From Renibacterium sp. (GTDB lineage: Bacteria; Actinomycetota; Actinomycetes; Actinomycetales; Micrococcaceae), in assembly GCA_017419405.1 (NCBI GenBank), contig JAFOLH010000003.1:124001-188000 (forward strand): DNA of 64,000 nucleotides. The letters run 5' to 3'. Under the pieces are notes generated by a model that was given only the letters and a program-made list of their open reading frames with translations, searched no databases and had not been told where the DNA came from. The translations under genes and the position numbers were made by a program. Positions 45,793-54,776 of the stretch are shown here, one piece after another. Position 1 is the first letter of the stretch. Each line of letters begins with the position of its first letter.

Positions 45793-47606
45793 GCATCGGA
45801 ACCGCAGACGAAGACCGGGTCAGGCTCAACCGCGCCGACTCCAAGGCGGTGCGCGCGCGATCATTGCGCCTGCTGGGTTCCCTGATCCGGCCGGTGCGCG
45901 GAAAGTTCGTCGCGACGATCATTTTGGTGGTGCTCTCCCAGGCCACCCGGGTGCTCGGACCGCTGCTGATCGCCTTCGGCATCGACCGTGCCTTGCCGGC
46001 CCTGCAGCAGGGAAACCCGGCACAGATCCTGATCACCGGCGGCGGCTACGTGTTGGCCGCGGTCCTGACCGCCTGGATGACCGCCGGGTACGTCACCACG
46101 ACGGCGCAGTTGAGCCAGGCGATGCTGCTGGACCTGCGCCGCCGGGTCTTCCAGCACACCCAGCGGTTGAGCCTGGAATTCCATGAAAAGTACACCTCCG
46201 GCCGGATCATCTCCCGGCAGACTTCCGATTTGGAAGCCTTGCGCGAGTTGCTGGACTCCGGCGTCGCCTCATTGGCCTCCGGGGTGATCTTCATGGTGTT
46301 CACCGCGATCAGCATTTTCACCCTGGATTGGCCGACCGGGATCGTGATTCTGCTTGCCGCGATTCCGATGTTCTTCCTCGCCCGCTGGTATCAGAAGCGC
46401 TCGCAAGTGGCTTTCCGGGCGTCCCGGGTGGTATCCGCGAAATTGATCGTCAATTTCGTGGAGACCATGACCGGCATCCGGGCGGTCAAGGCCTTCCGCC
46501 GCGAACGCGCGAACAACGCCAAATACACCGAACTGTCCGAGGACTACCGCAAGGTCACCGTGACCTCGATCAACTTGAACGGGATCTTCCAGCCCGGGTT
46601 GATCCTGATCGGCAATGTCACGGTGGCCGTGGTGCTCCTGTTGGGTGGCTTCCGGGTGCTGTCCGGCGGGCTGGAAGTGGGCGCGCTGCTCGCCTTGATC
46701 CTGGCCACCAAGCGGTTCTTCTCCCCGGTGGACCAGATGGCGATGTTCTACACCTCGTTCCAATCCGCCCAGGCCGCATTGGAAAAGGTCTCCGGGTTGC
46801 TCGAAGAAGTACCCACGGTGCGCCCGCCGAAGCACCCGATCGCTTTGCCTGAGCCGCGCGGCGAATTGGTGTTCGACGGCGTCGAATTCCGGTACGGCGA
46901 CGGACCGGTGGTCATGCCGCACCTGGACCTGACCATTCCGGCCGGCCAAACCGTCGCCGTCGTCGGGCAGACCGGGGCCGGAAAATCCACCTTGGCCAAA
47001 CTCGTGGCCCGGTTCTATGACGTTTCCAAAGGCTCGTTGAGCCTGGACGGCGTGCCGCTGGACCGGCTCAGCTCGGAAGATCTACGCCGGGCGATCGTGA
47101 TGGTGACCCAGGAAGCCTTCCTGTTCAGCGGATCGGTCGCGGAGAACATCGCCCTGGGCAAACCCTCCGCCAGCCGGGCGGAGATCGAAGCTGCCGCGAT
47201 AGCAGTCGGCGCGCATGACTTCATCATGGCGTTGCCGGAGGGCTATGACACGGATGTGAACAAACGCGGCGGCCGGGTCTCCGCCGGGCAACGGCAGCTG
47301 CTCTCCTTCGCCCGGGCCTTCCTGGCCGCCCCTGCCGTGCTGATCCTCGACGAAGCGACCGCTTCGCTGGACATCCCGTCGGAACGGATCGTGCAGCAAG
47401 GCCTGAAGAAGCTGCTCGGTTCGGTCGCCGGGTCCTCGCGGACCGCGATCATCATCGCGCACCGGCTCTCCACCGTGGAGATCGCCGACCGGGTGCTGGT
47501 GGTGCACGACGGCGAGATCGTCGAGGACGGATCCCCGGCCGATCTGATTGCCGGCGGCGGCCGCTTCGCCACTCTGCACGGTGCCTGGCAGGACTCCCTG
47601 GTCTGA
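45789..47606 (+). CDS. Type I ABC exporter, subunit B (catalytic ATP site)
   Basis: This 605-residue partner has Walker [10 protein letters not shown] near residue 392, the atypical signature [15 protein letters not shown] near 495, and Walker [13 protein letters not shown] with the catalytic glutamate. VSAGQ in place of LSGGQ belongs to the degenerate composite site formed with subunit A, as expected of a heterodimer. Substrates of such pairs range from lipids and drugs to peptides. The gene follows the DUF1906/membrane-protein group but is separated from it by 187 bases. Confidence 0.94.
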   Translation: MSIGTADEDRVRLNRADSKAVRARSLRLLGSLIRPVRGKFVATIILVVLSQATRVLGPLLIAFGIDRALPALQQGNPAQILITGGGYVLAAVLTAWMTAGYVTTTAQLSQAMLLDLRRRVFQHTQRLSLEFHEKYTSGRIISRQTSDLEALRELLDSGVASLASGVIFMVFTAISIFTLDWPTGIVILLAAIPMFFLARWYQKRSQVAFRASRVVSAKLIVNFVETMTGIRAVKAFRRERANNAKYTELSEDYRKVTVTSINLNGIFQPGLILIGNVTVAVVLLLGGFRVLSGGLEVGALLALILATKRFFSPVDQMAMFYTSFQSAQAALEKVSGLLEEVPTVRPPKHPIALPEPRGELVFDGVEFRYGDGPVVMPHLDLTIPAGQTVAVVGQTGAGKSTLAKLVARFYDVSKGSLSLDGVPLDRLSSEDLRRAIVMVTQEAFLFSGSVAENIALGKPSASRAEIEAAAIAVGAHDFIMALPEGYDTDVNKRGGRVSAGQRQLLSFARAFLAAPAVLILDEATASLDIPSERIVQQGLKKLLGSVAGSSRTAIIIAHRLSTVEIADRVLVVHDGEIVEDGSPADLIAGGGRFATLHGAWQDSLV

Positions 47607-47610
47607 CCCG

Positions 47611-47644
47611 GAGCCGCTGCGGCGGATGAACGCCGCAGCGGCTC
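47611..47644. terminator. GC-rich hairpin after the ABC exporter
   Basis: GAGCCGCTGCGGCG (47611-47624) pairs perfectly with CGCCGCAGCGGCTC (47631-47644) around a six-base loop. It lies between the convergent exporter and aminopeptidase genes. No T-tract is present. Confidence 0.6.
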
Positions 47645-47672
47645 GGGCCGCATGCTTCAGCGCTTGGGCTGA

Positions 47673-49199
47673 TCAGGAAACCGGCGTCCCGCCCCGGCTC
47701 GGATCGTTCACCGGAAAGGCCTCGACCCCGCCGGGCGAGCGCATCAGCGAACGCTGCGCATTGGCACGCTGTTCCCGCGGCGGAATCCCATTGACTTCGG
47801 CAGTATCCATCGCGAACGTGCCGACGCCCCAGGCCATCGTCGAAGAATTCACTCCGATCGCCGTGCGGTTGATGTTGTTCAGATTGTCACCGCGCTGATG
47901 GTAGTTGGGGTCATAGGGCTGATTCGCCTGGCCACCCCACTTCTTCGCCTGCTCCTCGCTCATCAGATTGTTCACCCCGGTGAACAACCCGGCCGAGGCA
48001 ATGCCCGCCCGGGCAAACGGCACGTGGTCCGTGCCACCGCCCAGCGGGCCCTTTTCCGGCACCACGCCCTTGGCGCTCTGCATGTAATCGGCGAAGACTT
48101 TCGCGATGCTCTTCGAGCCCAGTGGTTCCTGGGCATTCGGGTCCGGGTTGTCGCCGTTGACGAAGTATCCGGCGTTGGGCGACCCGATCATGTCGAAGTT
48201 CATGTACAGCGCGATGTCCAACTGTTGTTCGAAAGTCAGGTTCCCGACGTAGTCGAAGGACCCCAGCAAGCCGAGTTCCTCGGCGCCCCACCAGGCGAAG
48301 CGCACCGCATTTTCGGTCTTCGGGCTGCCGCCCAATTGCAAGGCCGTTTCCAGCAGCGCTGCGGAGCCGCTGCCGTTGTCGTTCATCCCGGGCCCGGCCG
48401 GCACGCCGTCCAAGTGCGCCCCCGCCATCACCACGTTGTCCACCCGCCCGGTGCGGGTCTCCGCGATCACGTTCTGCGTAACGACCTGCTTTTCCTCAAT
48501 CTGGATATCCAAGGAAACCTGGCTCCCCGCCTTGGCCGATGCAGCCTCCCCTTCGGCCTGCGAAATCGCTGCCACCGGGATTCCGGAAACTTGCGCGCTG
48601 CCCAAGGTACCGCTGAACGAACCCGGCACATTGTTGTAGATCACCGCGCCCACGGCCCCGGCCGCTGTGGCCAGGTCCCGTTTCTGCGAGAAATTGCAGG
48701 CACCCCGCTGGATCAGCACGATCGAGTTCTGCACCGATGCCGGGTAGTCCTGGGCCGCACAGCCGTTGGCGGCGGCAATACTGAGTTTCGCCTGAGTGCC
48801 ACCCGGTGCGGAATTCCCGGATCCGGTCAGAACACCCACCGGGTAAACCGTTCCGTCGAAGGTAGCCTGGGCGGTTTTGACGGTCGTGCTCGAATAGCTG
48901 AATTCCGGGGTGGAGACATTGAACCCGGCTCGGGTCAGTGCATTGACCACATAGTCGACGCTCTTCTGGTAACCGGACGTCCCGGCGGCCCGGTTGCCGC
49001 CATTGGTGTCGGCAATCCTTTGGAAGGCCCGCAAATGCCGGTAGACCCCGTCGGTGGTCACTTTGGCGGTCAACTGCTCCGGGAGGGTTTTTTGCGATGC
49101 CGCTGTTGCCGGCGTCACCGCGCCCAATGACACCAATACCACCGATGCCGCAACCACTGCGGCAACCATGCCTTTGCTTCGTCGTCTGTGCACACGCAT
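47673..49199 (-). CDS. Secreted M28-family zinc aminopeptidase with PA domain
   Basis: This 508-residue protein has a signal peptide (MVAAVVAASVVLVSLGAV, then TPATAA), a PA domain (SVQNSIVLIQRGACNFSQK) and an M28 domain. Zinc ligands are the histidine in VVMAGAHLDGV, the bridging aspartate in PGMNDNGSGSA, the glutamates in WWGAEELGLLGS, the aspartate in MNFDMIGSPN and the histidine in DPNYHQRGDN. It resembles Streptomyces griseus-type leucine aminopeptidases. ATG 49199 is favoured because AAAGG lies 11 bases upstream; an in-frame GTG at 49208 is too close to it. Confidence 0.92.
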   Translation of the reverse strand: MRVHRRRSKGMVAAVVAASVVLVSLGAVTPATAASQKTLPEQLTAKVTTDGVYRHLRAFQRIADTNGGNRAAGTSGYQKSVDYVVNALTRAGFNVSTPEFSYSSTTVKTAQATFDGTVYPVGVLTGSGNSAPGGTQAKLSIAAANGCAAQDYPASVQNSIVLIQRGACNFSQKRDLATAAGAVGAVIYNNVPGSFSGTLGSAQVSGIPVAAISQAEGEAASAKAGSQVSLDIQIEEKQVVTQNVIAETRTGRVDNVVMAGAHLDGVPAGPGMNDNGSGSAALLETALQLGGSPKTENAVRFAWWGAEELGLLGSFDYVGNLTFEQQLDIALYMNFDMIGSPNAGYFVNGDNPDPNAQEPLGSKSIAKVFADYMQSAKGVVPEKGPLGGGTDHVPFARAGIASAGLFTGVNNLMSEEQAKKWGGQANQPYDPNYHQRGDNLNNINRTAIGVNSSTMAWGVGTFAMDTAEVNGIPPREQRANAQRSLMRSPGGVEAFPVNDPSRGGTPVS

Positions 49200-49349
49200 A
49201 CTTTTCACTGCCTTTCAGGAGCCTGAATAGCTTGTTTGAAAAAGGTGACGAGTGCTGCCACCCTGCCAGGCCGGCTCGCTCAGGGCAACCCCCACCTGTG
49301 GTTTTCCCTGACCCGATCCCCGGAGTTCCCTTGGATGCAGTGGACCGGT

Positions 49350-49379
49350 TTGGGCTGGACGGCCATCGTCGGCTATTCT
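49350..49379 (+). promoter_or_regulatory. Probable promoter of the tRNA-Pro gene
   Basis: TTGGGC (49350-49355) and TATTCT (49374-49379) are 18 bases apart and end 37 bases before the tRNA. They fit a housekeeping sigma-factor promoter. This is a visual match only. Confidence 0.4.
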
Positions 49380-49416
49380 TGAGAGGTTGCTTTGCGGCTC
49401 ACCAGCCGGGAAGCAT

Positions 49417-49493
49417 CGGGGTGTGGCGCAGCTTGGTAGCGCGCGTCGTTCGGGACGACGAGGCCGCAGGTTCAAATCCTGTCACCCCGACCA
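49417..49493 (+). tRNA. tRNA-Pro(CGG)
   Basis: This 77-base tRNA has acceptor arms CGGGGTG and CACCCCG with an encoded ACCA end. The anticodon stem is CGTCG/CGACG with loop TTCGGGA (anticodon CGG), and the T-loop is GTTCAAATC. A strong terminator follows directly. No integrase or attachment repeat is visible nearby. Confidence 0.96.
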
Positions 49494-49495
49494 GC

Positions 49496-49532
49496 AAGGT
49501 GGAGGGACGCAAAGCGTCCCTCCACCTTTTTC
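49496..49532 (+). terminator. Rho-independent terminator of tRNA-Pro
   Basis: AAGGTGGAGGGACGC (49496-49510) pairs perfectly with GCGTCCCTCCACCTT (49514-49528) around a three-base loop, followed by TTTCT. It is the only classic stem plus T-tract terminator I see in the window. Confidence 0.9.
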
Positions 49533-49670
49533 TCGTTTACGGCCCAGCTTTGCGGCCCGAAAACGGGGCAGAAACACTGTGGCTCAACTCTGCCGCTTGG
49601 AAGTTGGGCTGCATCCGCACCCCCACTGTAAAATTGGCCGGAACAAGCACCTCGACCAAGCGATGGGACC

Positions 49671-49937
49671 ATGAGCGAAAATCCGAACCTTCCGCCTGCC
49701 GCGACCCCGCAACAGGTTCCGCCGCCGGTACTTCCGGCACCGCAGATGCGCCGGGTCACCCAGTGCGTCAACTGCAAAACCTGCAGCTGGGTCCCTTGGG
49801 TCCGTTGGACGATGCTCGCAGTGCGGATCGTTGGCGGCGTCTACAGCCTGGGCATCAGCGAAGCGGTCATCCGCGGCCGCCGCCACCGTTGCCAGCGCTG
49901 CAGCCACGGCGCCTCGGTGCACTACGTCCCCGCCTGA
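49671..49937 (+). CDS. Small zinc-ribbon-like protein
   Basis: This 88-residue protein has a Pro-rich N-terminus and two cysteine knuckles (QCVNCKTC and HRCQRCSHG) separated by a hydrophobic or amphipathic stretch (LAVRIVGGVYSLGISEAVI). It could bind one zinc. GGGACC lies before the ATG. It stands alone between the tRNA terminator and the S15 peptidase gene. The function is unknown. Confidence 0.65.
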   Translation: MSENPNLPPAATPQQVPPPVLPAPQMRRVTQCVNCKTCSWVPWVRWTMLAVRIVGGVYSLGISEAVIRGRRHRCQRCSHGASVHYVPA

Positions 49938-50090
49938 GCTTTCCCAGATCGAATTATCCGGTCCAACCAATCGCTAAATCAGATTTAGATTCTCCGCGGC
50001 GTATTCCGAGGTTTTCCTCGATACCACAGAACACCTTGCTAATCTTGTGGGCGATATGGATTTCAACCCCGATTCGGAGAATGAGCGACG

Positions 50091-52454
50091 TTGCCCACTG
50101 TGAAAAGCACCCACCATTTCCGACGCCGTTTCGCGGCCGCCGCCACGCTGACCGCCCTGGTCTTCACCGGTCTGCCGCTGACCGCTTTCGCAATGACCGA
50201 TGCCCCACCCGCCCAGTCCGATGCCACGAAGTCCAGCAGCCAGGCTTCGCCGTCGGCGCCTTCGGAAATCGCTCCGAGCAGCACGCCGGCGAGCAGCAGC
50301 ACGCCGTCGACCAGTAGCACTCCGACGAGCAGCTCAGCCGAAGCCACGGCCCCGCCAAGCGCTACCCCGACGGGAGAACCGAGCAGTACGCCGAGCCCGA
50401 ATCCGGACCCGGCCGAGGCGACGCCGACTCCCAGCTCTCCGGCGACCGGCACCGCCTCGGCCGCTGCGGTGCAACAGCCCGAGTTCGCCGATGGCATGGC
50501 CCAGCCGGTCTACCAGGGCAAAGACCTGATCACCGAAGAATTGTGGATCCCCACCCCGGTGGACACCGACGGAGACGGCCAGAACGAACGGTTGCGCGCC
50601 ACGGTCTACCGGCCCAAGGACACGCAGAACGGCTTGAAGGTGCCCACCGTGATCCGGATGAGCCCGTACAACGCCGGCTTCGCGGACACCATGGTGCACG
50701 AGATGAAAGGCGAGCTGTGGGACCCCAGCAAGCCGATCCCCACGCCGACCTTCGGCACCGTGCCGAGCAAGGGCTTCTTCCGGGACGGCGCCCGGCCCAA
50801 TTACCCGTTCTACACGGACCGCGGCTTCGCCTTCGTCTCGATCGACTCGATCGGCACCAATGCTTCCACCGGTTGCACCCAGATGCTCAATGCCAAAGAA
50901 GCCGAGTCCACCAAAGCAGCCGTGGATTGGGTCACCGGCCGGATCAGCGGCATCGACTTGCAGGGCAACCCGCTGACCACTGACTGGTCCTCGGGCAAGG
51001 TCGGCATGTGGGGCATCTCCTACCTCGGGTCGCAAGCCATTCTGGCCTCGACCACTGGCGTGCCGGGCTTGGACGCCATTGTGCCGATGTCCCCGCTCAG
51101 CAATTTCTACGATTACTACCGGGTGGGCGGCGCAGTCGTCGAACCGACCGGGTACAACGGCGAAGATCTGGACAACTACGTCAAGCTGGTCAGCACCAAC
51201 CGACCGAGCGGGCAGAGCTGCCAGGCCACCTCGCAGGAATTCCTGGACCAGCAGGACCGGGCTACCGGACAGTACAGCGATTTCTGGAATGAGCGGAACT
51301 TCTTCGCCAATATCGGCAAGGTGACCACGCCGACCTTGATCAGCGCCGGGCTCAAAGACTGGAACGTCCGCAATGATCAGACCACCAAATGGTTCCTGGC
51401 CTTGAAGGAGCGCGGCGTCCCCACCAAGCTGCTTTTGCACCAGCAAGACCATGTGGACCCGGCTACCGTGGCCGGTTCGGAATGGACCAATATGCTCAAC
51501 AAGTGGTTCACCCGATACCTGTTCAACGTGCAGAACGGGGTGGAAAACGCACCGGATCTGCGGATCCAGCGCGAAGACGGCAGCTGGCAGAACGAGCCGT
51601 CCTGGCCCGCCGTCGGCTCTGCGCCCGCGACCTTCCGTCCGCTCTCCGGCGGCAATGGCAGCGGTGGTCTGGTACTCGCAGATGCTCCGAAGCCCGGCAT
51701 TGAATCGTTGAGCGACGATGGCAGCATCACCTCCGGCACGCTCGCCTCGACGCCGAACTCGCAAAACCGTCTGCTCTACGCGACGGCACCGGCGAAATCC
51801 GCGGTCCGGCTCAGCGGGTTCGCGAATGCAACGCTGCGGATGAGTTTCTCCAAGCCGGCGGCCAACGTCTCACTGCAGATCCTGGACCGGGCACCCGACG
51901 GCACGGCCACCGTGGTGACCAGGGGCTGGGCCGACCCGCAGAACCGGGACAGCCTCACCAGTTCGCAGGCTGTGGTGCCCGGCACCGAATATCAGCTCGA
52001 GATCCCGTTCATTTCCACCGACTACGTGTTCAAGGCCGGCAACCAGCTGGAAATCATGCTCTTTGCTTCGGATGCGGAAAGCAATGTACTGCCCGCCCCG
52101 GGCACGGTGCTCTCCACGAACCTGGGACTCAGCCAGTTCAGCCTGCCGCTGGTCGGCGGCACCGCAGCCGGCAAGCTCGCTTTCGGTGACGGAAACATCG
52201 AGATCACCAAACCGGTGACCAAGCCGGATCCGGAGAAGGTCACGGATCCGCGCATCGTCGATTCCGGGCAACCCGGCGAAAACACTGAAGCCGGCGCGGA
52301 AACGGTAGTGAATCCGGCCGCTTCCAACCTGCAGCGGCTGCCGGACACCGGGACCCCGTCCGGCATCTGGGCCCTGCTGGGCCTGGCCGCAGTCGCGGTC
52401 CTCGGCGGCGGCTTCGCAGTACTCGGCAGCAGCCTGCGCCGGCGCAACGGCTGA
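50091..52454 (+). CDS. S15/CocE-type X-Pro dipeptidyl-peptidase, cell-wall anchored
   Basis: This 787-residue protein has a signal peptide (AAAATLTALVFTGLPLTAFA) and a Ser/Thr/Pro-rich linker of about 100 residues. The alpha/beta-hydrolase has Ser310 in GISYLG, Asp423 in GLKDW and His454 in HQQDHV, and is followed by a C-terminal jelly-roll. The end is LPDTG, a hydrophobic segment (GIWALLGLAAVAVLGGGFAV) and RRR, a sortase signal. It likely releases X-Pro dipeptides or hydrolyses esters at the cell surface. The start is TTG 50091 or GTG 50100. No sortase gene lies in the window. Confidence 0.9.
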   Translation: MPTVKSTHHFRRRFAAAATLTALVFTGLPLTAFAMTDAPPAQSDATKSSSQASPSAPSEIAPSSTPASSSTPSTSSTPTSSSAEATAPPSATPTGEPSSTPSPNPDPAEATPTPSSPATGTASAAAVQQPEFADGMAQPVYQGKDLITEELWIPTPVDTDGDGQNERLRATVYRPKDTQNGLKVPTVIRMSPYNAGFADTMVHEMKGELWDPSKPIPTPTFGTVPSKGFFRDGARPNYPFYTDRGFAFVSIDSIGTNASTGCTQMLNAKEAESTKAAVDWVTGRISGIDLQGNPLTTDWSSGKVGMWGISYLGSQAILASTTGVPGLDAIVPMSPLSNFYDYYRVGGAVVEPTGYNGEDLDNYVKLVSTNRPSGQSCQATSQEFLDQQDRATGQYSDFWNERNFFANIGKVTTPTLISAGLKDWNVRNDQTTKWFLALKERGVPTKLLLHQQDHVDPATVAGSEWTNMLNKWFTRYLFNVQNGVENAPDLRIQREDGSWQNEPSWPAVGSAPATFRPLSGGNGSGGLVLADAPKPGIESLSDDGSITSGTLASTPNSQNRLLYATAPAKSAVRLSGFANATLRMSFSKPAANVSLQILDRAPDGTATVVTRGWADPQNRDSLTSSQAVVPGTEYQLEIPFISTDYVFKAGNQLEIMLFASDAESNVLPAPGTVLSTNLGLSQFSLPLVGGTAAGKLAFGDGNIEITKPVTKPDPEKVTDPRIVDSGQPGENTEAGAETVVNPAASNLQRLPDTGTPSGIWALLGLAAVAVLGGGFAVLGSSLRRRNG

Positions 52455-52461
52455 CCGGGAG

Positions 52462-52492
52462 CGGGGCGGCAGCACCGGGTGCGGCCGCCCCG
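52462..52492. terminator. Hairpin between S15 and PGRP genes
   Basis: CGGGGCGGC (52462-52470) pairs with GCCGCCCCG (52484-52492) around 13 bases, between convergent genes. There is no T-tract. Confidence 0.5.
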
Positions 52493-52501
52493 TCCGCAGC
52501 T

Positions 52502-53566
52502 TCAGACCAGCAAGCCCAGCATCGCCATGCGGAGCTTGGTCTCCGGCCGCAGCAGATCGAAGCGCGTCGCAAAGGCATTGCCCGGGCATTCGGTGGTGTT
52601 CCAATCACGATGCCGGGAAATCGCCGGATTCGGCTTCTTCTCCCCGGACACCGGGTTCTGGTAAGCCACCGGCGGAATCGGCCACACTCCGCGCAACGGG
52701 TTCAATTGCACCGCGTGGCACAGCCGGGCCAGTACATTCAGCAACGAATCGTATGCCGCCGCAGTGGGCTGTTTCGTGGTGAAGTCACCTAGAACGCAAA
52801 TCCCGATGTTCCCGGTGTTGAAGCCGCCGGAATGCGCCGCGGTGACGCCGGACGGGACTTGTCCGTGGCGTACCGCCGATTGGAACACCGGCTGCCGGTC
52901 GTTCCCGGTCGAACGGCCGGCGAAGACCGTGCCGTCCGGACCGATCAGCAGGTGGTAGCCGATATCGCCCCAGTCATTGGTCACCGCGTGCAATTGGTAG
53001 ATCGCCCGCACCGTGCTGGCCACGTCATCGGCCTTCGGTGCAATCACCGAATGGTGCACCGTGAGGATCTGCGTCGGCGAGAATTCCGGGCTCCATTGCA
53101 TCAGGCTCTCATCAGCGCCCCACATTGAACGGGAAACGACTGGGATGCCCAAGAAGTCAACCGTGCCGGAGCCAGTAGACCTGCGTTGCGGGGCGAACAG
53201 GCTGGTTTTCCCGTCGACTGCGCCGAGCCGGGCCCTGCCGACGTGTGCCGGGTCAAGTTCAACGGCACCCATTTCGGCCGAAATGGCCACCGGATCGCTT
53301 GCCGTGGCGAGCTCGCCGTCCTTGCCGTGCGCGGAACGTTCGATGATCCGCCAACTCACCGAGCCTGCGGAGTCGGTGAACTTCAATCGGGCCGCCGCAA
53401 GCGTCGGGTCCTCGAAGACCACGCCGAGCAGGAGTTCGTCTTGCAGCTGCAGCGACGCCGCGGGCGTTGCAGCCCGGGCGGTGCCGGCAGAGGCGGCTAA
53501 TACCAAGGGTGCCGCAGCGGCGCCCAGCGCAGTGCTGGCAAGAACTTGCCGTCGAGTGATTTCCAT
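52502..53566 (-). CDS. Tat-exported peptidoglycan recognition protein / N-acetylmuramoyl-L-alanine amidase-like
   Basis: This 354-residue protein has a twin-arginine signal (EITRRQVLASTALGAAAAP, cleavage near ARA). An unassigned 110-residue N-domain precedes a PGRP/Amidase_2 domain. Zinc ligands are the histidine in ILTVHHSVI and the histidine and cysteine in SRHRDWNTTECPGN, and the catalytic-type tyrosine is in IGYHLLIGPDG. All needed residues are present, so amidase activity is plausible. GGATGG lies before the ATG. Its target is the cell wall. Confidence 0.92.
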   Translation of the reverse strand: MEITRRQVLASTALGAAAAPLVLAASAGTARAATPAASLQLQDELLLGVVFEDPTLAAARLKFTDSAGSVSWRIIERSAHGKDGELATASDPVAISAEMGAVELDPAHVGRARLGAVDGKTSLFAPQRRSTGSGTVDFLGIPVVSRSMWGADESLMQWSPEFSPTQILTVHHSVIAPKADDVASTVRAIYQLHAVTNDWGDIGYHLLIGPDGTVFAGRSTGNDRQPVFQSAVRHGQVPSGVTAAHSGGFNTGNIGICVLGDFTTKQPTAAAYDSLLNVLARLCHAVQLNPLRGVWPIPPVAYQNPVSGEKKPNPAISRHRDWNTTECPGNAFATRFDLLRPETKLRMAMLGLLV

Positions 53567-53913
53567 AGTGCCATCCGATCCACTAGAGGACTGCTTGTCT
53601 CAACAATCTCTCCGACGCGGCAGGAGAACGGCAGGCACCCGTTGCCGGATCGACCGCGGGTCTGGAACCTGCTCGGCCTCCCCCATCGCCCTCCGTGAAA
53701 TGGAGAGCTTCGCCCGAGCAATACCGTTTCACCGTAAAACGCCAGGACAGACCAATCAATTGATTATAGGAACATCCGTCCGTTCACAGGGCTTTCATAT
53801 TCTCGGATACCGGATTTTGCTCCACGGAAAATCCACAATTCCCGGCATCGACGTGATCGGCATCAATGAGCACGACGACAATTCCGCCCGGCGGTCCGCG
53901 CCAGGCCACCCGC
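53567..53913. other. 347-base intergenic region without a supported gene
   Basis: The region lies between the PGRP gene start and the end of the VOC gene, both on the minus strand, so it must hold the PGRP promoter. An AT-rich stretch at 53751-53775 (CAATCAATTGATTATAGG) is a possible operator. Reading frames here lack coding character and start signals. I see no RNA gene. Confidence 0.6.
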
Positions 53914-54726
53914 TCACAGATCGGAAACCCAGGACACATCCCAAGGGTCCCGGGGCATGGCCAAGGGACGGTTGCCGGTCGGGGTCAAATAGAATTCCGC
54001 ACCGCCCGGATCGGCGACCAAGGCTATCCCGCCGAAAAAGGTGTCGAAGGGCTCCACCAGAACCCGGCCGCCGGTACGCTCCACGACCCTGATCGATTCC
54101 GCCAGATCGGCTACGCCGAAGCTCACGGTCCAGCGCGAGGGCTTTTTCGGCTCCGCGGCAGAAGCATCGTAGATCAGCACCCGGATGCTGTCTCCGGTCT
54201 GGAAGGTGGCATAGCGGACTTGCGGCTTCTCCTCCGGGAGCAGCGGAGTCCAATCCATGATCGTGCAATAGAAATCGAACACCGCGTCGAACCGATAGGT
54301 GTTGAGACTGTGCCAGATCGGATACCCCGGCTCATCCGGGCACCGGAACCCCGGGTAATCCCGTCGTTGCCAAAGTCCCACTACGGCCTTGCCCGGGCCC
54401 ATCATGATCGCCATCTTGCCGAACTCCGCATTGTCCATGGTCGGCATGAGCACGGTGCCGCCATGTTTCGCCACGTCGGCCTGCGCCTGTTCGACGTCGG
54501 CCACGGACAGATAAGTGGTCCAGGAATCGACGAACCCCGGAGTATTCGTGCCGAGCCCGGCAACCGGCGCACCATCTTTCCGGAAGATCGAATAGTCGCC
54601 GAATCCCTCGAAATCGACCGGTGTGCATTGCCAGCCGAACAACTCGCCGTAAAACCGTTCCGCTGCTGGGCGGTCGGAACTCATCACGTCTACCCAACAT
54701 GGGCCTTGATCGGCAAAATTTTCCAC
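53914..54726 (-). CDS. Two-domain VOC (glyoxalase/bleomycin-resistance fold) protein
   Basis: This 270-residue protein has two VOC modules: residues 8-120 (GPCWVDVMSSDRPAAERFYGEL, ending VVGLW) and 135-255 (WHSLNTYRFDAVFDFYCTIM, ending GAEFYLT). Possible metal ligands are few in the first module. GAGGGGG lies before GTG 54726. Similar Streptomyces-type proteins are uncharacterised. It stands alone. Confidence 0.9.
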   Translation of the reverse strand: MENFADQGPCWVDVMSSDRPAAERFYGELFGWQCTPVDFEGFGDYSIFRKDGAPVAGLGTNTPGFVDSWTTYLSVADVEQAQADVAKHGGTVLMPTMDNAEFGKMAIMMGPGKAVVGLWQRRDYPGFRCPDEPGYPIWHSLNTYRFDAVFDFYCTIMDWTPLLPEEKPQVRYATFQTGDSIRVLIYDASAAEPKKPSRWTVSFGVADLAESIRVVERTGGRVLVEPFDTFFGGIALVADPGGAEFYLTPTGNRPLAMPRDPWDVSWVSDL

Positions 54727-54776
54727 CAGTCCCCCTCACTCGGGTGAAAGATCCGATCAATTAATCATCGCAGAAA

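Noticed and set aside
49417-49532. tRNA-Pro as an integration site for a mobile element
   Set aside because: No integrase gene and no repeat of the tRNA 3' end were seen downstream; a normal terminator follows the tRNA.
53795-54268. 157-codon minus-strand frame overlapping the VOC gene and the intergenic region
   Set aside because: It overlaps the VOC gene on the same strand in another frame and has neither a ribosome site nor a recognisable domain.
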